Shown here: one piece after another, positions 1-5,973 of the stretch
How positions within the stretch are numbered: the first letter of the stretch is position 1
Layout of the letters: every line of letters begins with the position of its first letter
Origin: Actinomycetota bacterium
GTDB taxonomy: Bacteria; Actinomycetota; Actinomycetes; Nanopelagicales; Nanopelagicaceae
Direction: 5' to 3'
Assembly: GCA_005787645.1 (NCBI GenBank)
Contig: SYAM01000059.1
Coordinates: 1 to 6,487, forward strand
DNA length: 6,487 bases
Notes under the pieces: generated by a model
Databases searched by the model: none
Seen by the model: only the letters and a program-made list of their open reading frames with translations
What the model was told of the DNA's origin: nothing
Made by a program: the position numbers and the translations under genes

Positions 1-8
1 AGAGAAGC

Positions 9-12
9 GAGG
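9..12 (+). promoter_or_regulatory. Ribosome binding site (GAGG) for the first EamA gene
   Basis: GAGG sits eight bases before the TTG codon at 21. It is the main support for that unusual start codon. Only 20 bases lie upstream in the window, so no promoter can be judged. Confidence 0.5.
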
Positions 13-20
13 TAGCGCAT

Positions 21-899
21 TTGACGACGAGGCGATGGTTGGCGCCGTACTTATTACTGAGCCTGACCTGGGGCCTGTCATTCATGTTCATCGAAATAGC
101 CTTGCCGGTTTTTAGCCCTTTCGGCATCGCCTTTATCCGCAATCTCCTTGGTGCCGCCGTGCTCTGGGGTTACCTCTTTTATAAAGGCATCTCGATACCG
201 CGCGATCGTTCACTCTTTGGCTGGATCTTCTTGATTGGCCTCTGTTCCAACATCATCCCAGTTGTCATCGTGCCTTTCGCACAGACCGAAGTAACCTCGT
301 CGCTTACTGGAATCGTCAACGCGATGTCCCCGATATTCGCGGTGATCTTCACCTTACTTCTATTTAAACACGAACCAGTCAAGCCAATGCAGATTTTTGG
401 AATCTTGCTCGCCTTTTTTGGCGTGGCTGTGGTCTTTGGAATCTGGGACATCGAATCCGCTCCATGGTGGGCCTATTTATTTCTTTTGATTGCTGTCACA
501 TCATTTGGGTTAGTAGCGCCGATAATCGCTAAGTATATTTCACCAAAGAATTATCCTCCGGTTGCACTTGCAACTATTCAAGTGACGATTGCAGCAGTAG
601 TCCTCTTTCCAACCTTTATTCTCTTTGGTTTTAATTCTTATGACTTTTCCATAGCACCAATCATTTCAATGGCAATAATTGGAATATTCTCCACTGGTTT
701 TGCTTTTGCTTGGAATTATCGGATTGTTTCGCTTGTAGGAAGTTCAGTAGCAGCAACTGTCAATTTTGTCTCTCCGATAGTCGCAGTAATCGCAGGAGTG
801 TTGGTGCTCAACGAATCACTCTCATGGAACGAGCCCGTAGGTGGTGCGATTGTGATTATTGGAAATGCCATCACACAACGGGCTCGAGCAAAGTATTGA
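21..899 (+). CDS. EamA/DMT-superfamily transporter (RhaT/YdcZ-like permease)
   Basis: This is an inner-membrane transporter of the drug/metabolite superfamily, 292 residues, the usual length for two EamA repeats of five helices. The first repeat opens with a hydrophobic helix containing TWGLSFMFIEIAL (about 16-28). The second begins near WWAYLFLLIAVTSFG, and the last helices contain VSPIVAVIAGVLVLNESLSW, the usual EamA ending around the conserved Glu. EamA proteins export or import small metabolites; the substrate cannot be told from sequence. The TTG start at 21 is chosen because it gives a normal N terminus before helix 1 and has GAGG at 9-12, eight bases upstream. The frame stays open to the window edge, so an earlier start is possible. 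GC drops from about 52% (61-360) to about 37% (481-720). The stop is followed in frame by the tail of a second EamA protein. Confidence 0.88.
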   Translation: MTTRRWLAPYLLLSLTWGLSFMFIEIALPVFSPFGIAFIRNLLGAAVLWGYLFYKGISIPRDRSLFGWIFLIGLCSNIIPVVIVPFAQTEVTSSLTGIVNAMSPIFAVIFTLLLFKHEPVKPMQIFGILLAFFGVAVVFGIWDIESAPWWAYLFLLIAVTSFGLVAPIIAKYISPKNYPPVALATIQVTIAAVVLFPTFILFGFNSYDFSIAPIISMAIIGIFSTGFAFAWNYRIVSLVGSSVAATVNFVSPIVAVIAGVLVLNESLSWNEPVGGAIVIIGNAITQRARAKY

Positions 900-911
900 C
901 CACAGTTCCGG

Positions 912-1052
912 CCGCCTCTCGTCGCAGTGATACTGGGATTTGTCTTGCTCGGTGAGCCGCTGACTTGGAATGAACCAGTTGGGGGTTTAATTGTCTTGAT
1001 AGGTAGCGCGATCGATCAGGGTCGGATTAAAGTGTTTAAGCATGAGCCTTGA
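912..1052 (+). pseudogene. Orphan C-terminal remnant of a second EamA/DMT transporter
   Basis: Reading the frame of 921 gives PPLVAVILGFVLLGEPLTW, then NEPVGGLIVLIGSAIDQGR, a short basic tail and a TGA at 1050-1052. This is the last helix pair of an EamA protein without the preceding nine-tenths of the gene. It aligns without gaps to the C terminus of the transporter just upstream (780 onward, offset 141 bp), with about 22 of 39 residues identical, including WNEPVGG. At DNA level about 61 of 102 bases match, with most synonymous sites changed, so this is an old paralogue rather than a fresh tandem copy. It lies in the same frame as the upstream gene, separated only by that gene's TGA (897-899). 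I see no start codon with a ribosome site that would give a meaningful protein. The left boundary is approximate. Confidence 0.75.
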
Positions 1053-1057
1053 GAATT

Positions 1058-1063
1058 AGGGAG
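1058..1063 (+). promoter_or_regulatory. Ribosome binding site (AGGGAG) for the small membrane protein
   Basis: AGGGAG lies five bases before the ATG at 1069 and just after the stop of the EamA remnant (1050-1052). It fixes the start of the short downstream gene. Confidence 0.6.
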
Positions 1064-1068
1064 TAAAT

Positions 1069-1443
1069 ATGGAAGCGGTTTACAATATTTTCCTCGTTCT
1101 GCACTTCGTTGGTTTAGCAGCTCTCTTTGGTGGATTCCTCGCGCAGATGAGTGCACAGACAAAAACAATCACTAACGGCATGCTGCACGGTGCACTTCTT
1201 TCACTTGTTGTCGGAGTAGTGCTTGTCGGTGTTCGCTATCCACTCAATGATCAAGATGCTGGTGCTTATCCGCTTTATGACAATGGCAAGATTTCCGTCA
1301 AACTACTTATTCTTTTAGTGATTCTCATTCTGGGGTACACCAGCAAGAAACGGAGTAAGAGTTCTGGCCAAGGGGATACTCCTGCGTGGGCGACGATTGG
1401 CTTACTAACCTTTACCAATATCGTCATCGCCGTTTTTTGGTGA
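1069..1443 (+). CDS. Small four-helix integral membrane protein, function unknown
   Basis: The product has 124 residues and four predicted membrane helices: about 6-27 (around LHFVGLAALFGGFLAQM), 37-57 (GMLHGALLSLVVGVVLVGV), 74-91 (VKLLILLVILILGY) and 107-124 (ATIGLLTFTNIVIAVFW). The pattern of LHFVG near the N terminus, GMLHG before helix 2 and VKL before helix 3 resembles small conserved hypothetical membrane proteins of actinobacteria, recalled by pattern and not searched. There is no enzymatic motif, and I assign no function. The ATG has a good AGGGAG at five bases' spacing. The last 39 bp overlap, tail to tail, the end of the RNA methyltransferase on the other strand. It may be co-transcribed with the EamA gene, since no terminator is visible between them. 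Confidence 0.85.
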   Translation: MEAVYNIFLVLHFVGLAALFGGFLAQMSAQTKTITNGMLHGALLSLVVGVVLVGVRYPLNDQDAGAYPLYDNGKISVKLLILLVILILGYTSKKRSKSSGQGDTPAWATIGLLTFTNIVIAVFW

Positions 1444-2067
1444 GAGGTGTTGTAAACCCCAGGCATACATCGCAATTGCACCGGCCGCAGATGCATTTAT
1501 CGAACGGGTAGATCCATATTGTTCGATTGCGAGCACCACTCCACAGATTGCCACCGCTTCATCAGACATTCCAGAACCTTCTTGACCAAAGAAAAGGATG
1601 CAAGACTTGGGGAGAGGACGATGTTCTAATCTCTGGCTCACATCTATGTTATCGATGCCAATGATTGGGAGTTTCTCTGCATTTGCCCAATCCGCAAACT
1701 CTGAAACAGTTGGATGATGATGCACCCTCATATATCTATCAGTGACCATGGCGCCGCGCCGGTTCCAATCTCGCTTTCCGACGATGTGGATTCCTGCAAC
1801 ATTGAAGGCATTTGCTGTTCGAATGAGTGAGCCAATATTCAAGTCGTGCTTCCAATTTTCTACCGCTATATGAAGTGGATTACGTTTTTTATTTAAATCA
1901 CCGACGATTGCCTCGACAGTCCAATATCGATATTCATCAAGGACATTTCGCTGATCTCCATGTTCAAGTAATTCTCGGTCATATTGATCACCGACAGGCC
2001 ACGGTTTTGGATGGGGCCCAACGCCAACGAAGGGATAGAATTCCCCTGCACCTGGCTCACTTGTCAT
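1405..2067 (-). CDS. SpoU/TrmH-family RNA 2'-O-methyltransferase
   Basis: This 220-residue SPOUT (trefoil-knot) protein should transfer a methyl group from S-adenosylmethionine to a ribose 2'-OH of tRNA or rRNA. All three family motifs are present. Motif 1 is N77-I-G79-S-L-I-R83 with the catalytic Arg. Motif 2 is LFFGQEGSGMS at about 158-168. Motif 3 is IEQYGSTRSINASAA at 181-195, part of the cofactor-binding knot. The N terminus (GVGPHPKPWP, then RNVLDEYRYW) and the stretch DWNRRGAMVTDRY (100-112) are typical of a conserved actinobacterial TrmH-like group, so the assignment is strong although the exact target nucleotide is unknown. The ATG at 2065-2067 has GGAG (2077-2080) nine bases upstream on the minus strand. 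The last dozen codons (SPKNGDDDIGKG) lie antisense to the end of the small membrane protein and are probably a species-specific tail. Confidence 0.93.
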   Translation of the reverse strand: MTSEPGAGEFYPFVGVGPHPKPWPVGDQYDRELLEHGDQRNVLDEYRYWTVEAIVGDLNKKRNPLHIAVENWKHDLNIGSLIRTANAFNVAGIHIVGKRDWNRRGAMVTDRYMRVHHHPTVSEFADWANAEKLPIIGIDNIDVSQRLEHRPLPKSCILFFGQEGSGMSDEAVAICGVVLAIEQYGSTRSINASAAGAIAMYAWGLQHLSPKNGDDDIGKG

Positions 2068-2108
2068 GTGTCATAACTCCAAATTTTTTACTCGATGATG
2101 GGAGTCTA
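2068..2108. promoter_or_regulatory. Compact divergent intergenic region
   Basis: Only 41 bp separate the methyltransferase start (minus strand) from the GTG of the transporter (plus strand). The gap holds both ribosome sites: GGAG for the minus gene at 2077-2080 and GGGAG for the plus gene at 2100-2104. An AT-rich run lies at 2081-2090. A TTGTCA at 2061-2066 resembles a plus-strand -35 box, but no good -10 lies 16-18 bp downstream (the best is TTTACT at 2087-2092, spacing 20). Both promoters must lie largely inside this gap or inside the opposite gene; I cannot place either firmly. Confidence 0.35.
2100..2104 (+). promoter_or_regulatory. Ribosome binding site (GGGAG) deciding the GTG start of the second EamA gene
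   Basis: GGGAG ends four bases before the GTG at 2109. It favours this codon over much longer in-frame readings that would extend back into the oppositely transcribed methyltransferase gene. Confidence 0.55.
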
Positions 2109-2960
2109 GTGGGGCCACTTCTAGCGCTAGTCTCCAGCTTTACCTGGGGTCTAGCCGATTTTCTTGGCGGCCTAGCATCACGGCGCACCCGCATAGTTCG
2201 AGTACTGCCCATCTCCTATTTATCAGGTGCGATTGTCGTCACCATCTTCTCTATCTTTCTCATTCCAGGAGAATTGAATAGGGACTCTTATATATACGGA
2301 TTCTTCGCCGCTTTCTTTGGCGTACCTGCGATTGCACTCCTATATGTAGCGCTAAGTCGCGGACCGATGGGCATCGTCTCGCCAATCACTGCTTTGATGG
2401 CAGGTTTTGTTCCAGTTATCACTGGGCTATTACGCGGGGATAAGGTCACCGGAATTGGTTATTTCGGAATGGCACTTGCCGCTCTTTCAGTGATTCTTGT
2501 TAGTCAAGAGAAGAAGAGTGAGAACAGTCGACCGATAACGATGAGCACGCTCTTGATTTGTTTCGCGAGTGGCACGCTCATCGGCTCTTATCTCACAATC
2601 CTAGGCTTAGCTCCCTCAAATCAAGGTATATGGACTTCAACAATAGCTCGTTGGTTTGGATTTATATTCGTTGGTGCATTTTTTCTAATGCGACTTAAAG
2701 CAATCTCTAGAGATGAGAAGACCCAGCAATTTCCATGGACCCTTGCTATAGTCGCAGGAATATTCGACGCATCGGCAAATGGTATCTATCAAATAGCAAC
2801 TCAAAAAGGAATGCTCTCAATTGTTGCGGTACTGGCTTCACTCTATCCTGCAGCAACCGCGCTGCTTGCTCGATATTTTCTTCACGAACGTCTCCGCGCA
2901 ATTCAGAATATAGGTGTCGTACTTGCCCTTGCCGCCGCAGTATGTCTTACCATGGCATAA
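2109..2960 (+). CDS. EamA/DMT-superfamily transporter
   Basis: This is a membrane transporter of the drug/metabolite superfamily, 283 residues from the GTG start, with two five-helix EamA repeats. Helix 1 contains LLALVSSFTWGLADFLGG, typical for the family. The first repeat ends with ALAALSVILVSQEKKSE, the charged linker being cytoplasmic. The second repeat starts at STLLICFASGTLIGSYL and ends with helices containing VAVLASLYPAATALLARYF, the conserved Glu of LHERL, and VVLALAAAVCLTM. The substrate is unknown. The frame is open upstream to 1827, but that stretch is antisense to the methyltransferase and encodes no membrane helix, so it is excluded. An alternative TTG at 2061 would overlap the divergent gene. 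The exported nuclease-like gene begins 2 bp after this stop, so the two are probably one operon. Confidence 0.88.
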   Translation: MGPLLALVSSFTWGLADFLGGLASRRTRIVRVLPISYLSGAIVVTIFSIFLIPGELNRDSYIYGFFAAFFGVPAIALLYVALSRGPMGIVSPITALMAGFVPVITGLLRGDKVTGIGYFGMALAALSVILVSQEKKSENSRPITMSTLLICFASGTLIGSYLTILGLAPSNQGIWTSTIARWFGFIFVGAFFLMRLKAISRDEKTQQFPWTLAIVAGIFDASANGIYQIATQKGMLSIVAVLASLYPAATALLARYFLHERLRAIQNIGVVLALAAAVCLTMA

Positions 2961-2962
2961 AC

Positions 2963-4594
2963 ATGTCATTCCTCAAACGCGTTGCTGTTGTAACTCTAAC
3001 GCTCTCCAGCCTTTTACTTTCTACAACTCAATCTGGGTTTGCAATCACATCATTACGTGAATTAGCGATTGCTGATGATGAAGTGATTGCAATTCAAGGG
3101 AGGTTCATCTCTCTAGCAACCAGCATTACTCCATTAGTAGATCGAACAACCTTCGCTCGAGAAGAATTCTTACGGCTACGTTCAGAATCAGGTAGTAATA
3201 GTCCTGAATTCCAGGCTGCGCATAATTTCTTCCGCGCCCAAGTACGAGGGCTTTACAAAACCTTCGCTGCCGAAAGCCAAATTAAGAGCCAAAGCACCCG
3301 AATCTTTTCGCAGATTCTCGCAAGCCCGCAGAAAGTTACTGAATTTATTGCCACGCGACCTGTCGTGTATCTGCCCCCTGAATGCCCTCCCGCAGTTGCA
3401 CTCGATGGAGAGTCAATTTGGGAGACCGGTAAAGTGGTAAGAGTCGTTGATGGTGACACAGTGCTGGTGCAAACCTGCCGAGGTGAACTAGATGTACGCC
3501 TTATAGGGGTGCAAGCACCTGAGACTGTTAAACCTACCCATGCTGCTCAATGTGGCGCAGCCGAAGCAACCAGGCTGATGCAGGCGATGCTTCCCATAGG
3601 AGCAGAGGTCCAGCTTCGATCCAACAATTACGCTTCTGCTAACAATTTCCAAGCCTTAGCAAGACCGTATCGGTACATCTTCGCAAAAGATGCGCAAGGC
3701 AATTTTACTGTTGATGTCCAAGCGAAGCTTCTTGAGGCGGGATTGGCACTGTGGTTTCCCAACGAAAATGAATTCGTTCGTAACTATCAGTATCTCGAGA
3801 AGCTTAATGAAGCAGCAAGCAAGCAGGTTGGAATTTGGGCAGGGAACTTCTGTAAAAATGAAAGTGACAAGACCCCACTCGGTGGAATAGAAATTTGGAT
3901 AGAGACAGATTCACCACTTCCAAATGAGAATCCATTTGGTGAGTATGTCTTATTGCGTAATACCACCAACCAAAATATTGATCTCTCTGGTTGGGGAATT
4001 CGCGACACCTCACTTGAACTTTTTGATCCTAAATATTCATTCCCTGTAGGCACACTCCTAAAGGGGCAAGGGATTCTCACAATCTATCTTGGCTCAGCAC
4101 TGGCTAATTTTCCGCTCTCACAAGATGAAATCGCTTTAGGGTTAACCAAAGCAATTTTGCAAAATCCTTCAAACGCTGGAGGCAAGTACACCGGCGACGG
4201 CATCTATCTGCAGACACCCTTGGTCGCAAATGGCGGTGGAAATATGCGCGCATGGATGCACCGATATTGCATTCCCAAGGATTGTGTGAGACCTGATTGG
4301 GTCACTAAGAATCTCGATGGAAGTGAGCGTTCGATTCCACTCCCACAAACACTCTCAATCGCGCTCAATCCCAGCAAGTATGGGCGAGTGGTGCCAGATA
4401 TGACCGGCCTCACAGAGGAACAAGCAAGGCTTGCTCTCAGTCCGCTCCAATTAGATGTCGTGATTATCGACCGAAGTGAGGCGCAATCAGGGCAGACTCC
4501 AGGTGAAAAGAGTGTGGTTGATCAAAATCCAAAGGCTGGCGCGAATCTGCCACCAAAGGGCACGGTCACTGCTTTCGTTGACATCAAGGGCTAA
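2963..4594 (+). CDS. Exported SNase-like / lamin-tail / PASTA multidomain protein
   Basis: This is a 543-residue exported protein. Residues 1-27 form a Sec signal peptide (KR at 5-6, hydrophobic core, probable cleavage after G-F-A27). Residues about 28-135 are helical and of unknown role. A staphylococcal-nuclease fold spans about 155-292: KVVRVVDGDTV with D165, VRLIGVQAPE with R179 and E187, ARPYRYIF with R234, and the closing KQVGIW. Residues 184-185 are Gln-Ala instead of the usual metal-binding Asp-Thr. A lamin-tail domain follows at about 305-432 (GEYVLLRNTTNQNIDLSGW). The C terminus is a PASTA domain at 476-543 (VVPDMTGLTEEQARLAL, then VVDQNPKAGANLPPKGTV). Six cysteines (141, 172, 197, 297, 436, 441) suit an extracytoplasmic protein. 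SNase domains cleave nucleic acid with calcium, and PASTA domains often bind peptidoglycan; a wall-associated nucleic-acid-processing or binding role is inferred. The start is 2 bp after the transporter stop, without a clear ribosome site, so translation is probably coupled. An earlier in-frame ATG at 2735 would bury the signal peptide and is rejected. Confidence 0.88.
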   Translation: MSFLKRVAVVTLTLSSLLLSTTQSGFAITSLRELAIADDEVIAIQGRFISLATSITPLVDRTTFAREEFLRLRSESGSNSPEFQAAHNFFRAQVRGLYKTFAAESQIKSQSTRIFSQILASPQKVTEFIATRPVVYLPPECPPAVALDGESIWETGKVVRVVDGDTVLVQTCRGELDVRLIGVQAPETVKPTHAAQCGAAEATRLMQAMLPIGAEVQLRSNNYASANNFQALARPYRYIFAKDAQGNFTVDVQAKLLEAGLALWFPNENEFVRNYQYLEKLNEAASKQVGIWAGNFCKNESDKTPLGGIEIWIETDSPLPNENPFGEYVLLRNTTNQNIDLSGWGIRDTSLELFDPKYSFPVGTLLKGQGILTIYLGSALANFPLSQDEIALGLTKAILQNPSNAGGKYTGDGIYLQTPLVANGGGNMRAWMHRYCIPKDCVRPDWVTKNLDGSERSIPLPQTLSIALNPSKYGRVVPDMTGLTEEQARLALSPLQLDVVIIDRSEAQSGQTPGEKSVVDQNPKAGANLPPKGTVTAFVDIKG

Positions 4595-4596
4595 TC

Positions 4597-4609
4597 CGCG
4601 AATTTCGCG
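4597..4609. repeat. Short palindrome (CGCGAA-T-TTCGCG)
   Basis: Two perfect 6-bp arms flank a single T, beginning three bases after the stop of the SNase-LTD-PASTA gene and 57 bases before the favoured start of the hydrolase gene. No T-run follows, so it is not a standard rho-independent terminator. It could be a small operator or a chance palindrome. Confidence 0.4.
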
Positions 4610-4632
4610 CTCACATGTTTTATCCTTGTACC

Positions 4633-4638
4633 TATATA
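4633..4638 (+). promoter_or_regulatory. Possible -10 element (TATATA) upstream of the hydrolase gene
   Basis: TATATA lies 27 bases before the ATG at 4666, a suitable place for a short-leader promoter. No recognisable -35 box is found 16-18 bp further upstream (the bases there read about CTCACA), so support is weak. If real, transcription would begin near 4645, downstream of the ATG at 4615, which would rule out that earlier start. Confidence 0.25.
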
Positions 4639-4665
4639 CGCCGCTACTTTCCCGACCATGCGGCA

Positions 4666-5964
4666 ATGAGAGCGAGCCTGCCCGTGTTCAACAGACGCGC
4701 ATTAGCAATCACGCTCGCCCTCTCGGTTTTTACCGCTATTACTCTGGTTAATCTGACTGTAGTTACATCGAGCGCTGAAGCGAAGACTCGCAAACCTAGT
4801 ATCGCTGAAATCAATGAGGCTAAAAAGAAGGAGGCCGAGAAGAAGGCGGCCGCTGATCGAGCTAAGGCCAAACTCACTGCCGCTTCAAACCAACTCAAAG
4901 TCTTAACAGCAAAAGCAATCGCCGCACGGAATCGTTATCTCCAAGAGGTAAAGAAACTACAGATTGCAACGAAGAAGGCTGAAGCTGCCAAAAAGAAAGA
5001 AGATGCAGCAATTGCTAAATCCAATAAGGCTCAAACGGCAGTCGTCGCGTCAAAAACACATATTGGCAGGGTCGCTGCGAATGCCTACATAATGGGCTCA
5101 GGTTTTACCGATTTTGATTCTATTCTTCATGCTGACGGTCCACAAGATTTGATGGATCGCCTCTCGACTCTTGATGCAGTGGGAGAGAACAACAGCAGCA
5201 TCCTGCTCGGCCTTAAAGTTGCAGAGGAATCTGCACGTTTGGCGAAAATTGAAGCTGAAGAAGCGCGTGCCGAGGCAGTTGCCGCGCGTAAAGAACAGGC
5301 TGATGCAACAGCGCGCGTCGCAGCAGCTAAGAAAGAGGCCGACGAGGCTCGAGATGCGCAAGAGTCTGAGGTAAAGAAACTTCAGCAGATGCAGAATCAA
5401 TTAATAGCAGAACTATTGAGCGCTCGTAAAAAGCGTGTGACACTCGAGCAGCAACGTCAACTTGCGATCTTAGAAGAGGCACTGGCTGCACGTGCCGAAC
5501 AGACAGATGTCAAAGCCAAGATTTGGCCAGTTAATGGCATCGGATTTAGCAATGGGCGAACGACGATACGTTCCAACGAAAGCATTCGGGAGAAAGCTGT
5601 TGCTTTCGCAAAGAAACAAGTTCTCGCACGTAAACCTTATGTTTGGGGTAATGAAGGTCCGAACAGTTTCGATTGTTCAGGTTTGGTCTATGCAGCGTAT
5701 CGATCTGCGGGTCTAGGTTACCCAGGTTGGGATCGTGTGAACTCACGTATCTATTACAGTTGGACCAAGCGAATTTCACTTAATGAATTGCAACCAGGTG
5801 ATCTGCTCTACTACTCCTATAAGGCTGATATCAGCACTATCCACCACATAACGATTTATGCGGGCAACGGCATGATGTGGGAAGCACATAACACGAAGAA
5901 GGGTTTGCTCTACAGCTCTATCTATTCAATTCCTGGACTTATTCCATTTGGAGGTCGGGTCTAG
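4666..5964 (+). CDS. Exported NlpC/P60 peptidoglycan endopeptidase with coiled-coil region (RipA-like)
   Basis: The predicted enzyme cuts peptide stems of peptidoglycan outside the membrane, for example in cell separation or wall remodelling. From the ATG at 4666 it has 432 residues. Residues 1-39 are a signal peptide: RR at 10-11, a long hydrophobic core, and cleavage after A37-E-A39. Residues about 40-290 are Lys/Ala/Glu-rich coiled coil in two halves, separated by a segment near 146-170 (GFTDFDSILHADGPQDLMDR) seen in RipA/CwlO-type hydrolases. The NlpC/P60 domain (about 306-432) has PYVWGNEGP, the nucleophile C337 in FDCSGLVYAAY, the base H394 in HHITIYAGNG and E406 in MMWEAHN, twelve residues after the His, as in the Cys-His-Glu triad of mycobacterial RipA. 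Coiled coils in this group often restrain the active site. The start is uncertain: ATG 4615 adds 17 residues before a normal signal peptide, GTG 4684 gives a shorter one, and no site has a strong ribosome binding sequence. tilS follows after 9 bp. Confidence 0.9.
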   Translation: MRASLPVFNRRALAITLALSVFTAITLVNLTVVTSSAEAKTRKPSIAEINEAKKKEAEKKAAADRAKAKLTAASNQLKVLTAKAIAARNRYLQEVKKLQIATKKAEAAKKKEDAAIAKSNKAQTAVVASKTHIGRVAANAYIMGSGFTDFDSILHADGPQDLMDRLSTLDAVGENNSSILLGLKVAEESARLAKIEAEEARAEAVAARKEQADATARVAAAKKEADEARDAQESEVKKLQQMQNQLIAELLSARKKRVTLEQQRQLAILEEALAARAEQTDVKAKIWPVNGIGFSNGRTTIRSNESIREKAVAFAKKQVLARKPYVWGNEGPNSFDCSGLVYAAYRSAGLGYPGWDRVNSRIYYSWTKRISLNELQPGDLLYYSYKADISTIHHITIYAGNGMMWEAHNTKKGLLYSSIYSIPGLIPFGGRV

Positions 5965-5973
5965 GCTGTACCC

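Noticed and set aside
710..955. Out-of-frame 81-residue reading across the end of the first EamA gene
   Set aside because: It is Cys/Arg/Ser-rich, overlaps the true coding frame, and misses the EamA remnant, which lies in another frame.
1827..2108. Upstream in-frame extension of the second transporter
   Set aside because: The frame is open, but this part lies antisense to the conserved methyltransferase and its translation lacks membrane helices. The GTG at 2109 has GGGAG and gives a normal EamA N terminus.
2735..2962. Upstream extension of the SNase-LTD-PASTA gene
   Set aside because: It overlaps the transporter out of frame, reads as Arg/Ser/Cys-rich nonsense, and would put a clean signal peptide (from 2963) inside the protein.
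4615..4665. Earlier ATG start for the NlpC/P60 hydrolase
   Set aside because: It adds 17 residues before an otherwise normal signal peptide and has no ribosome site. It remains possible, so the start is marked uncertain.
5098..5400. Antisense 100-residue reading inside the hydrolase gene
   Set aside because: It is the complement of the Ala/Lys/Glu-rich coiled coil, with low-complexity composition and no ribosome site or motif.
4790..5520. Repeat-like AAG/GCT/GAG-rich DNA
   Set aside because: The repetitiveness comes from coiled-coil codons (Lys, Ala, Glu). There is no exact repeat unit with regular spacing.
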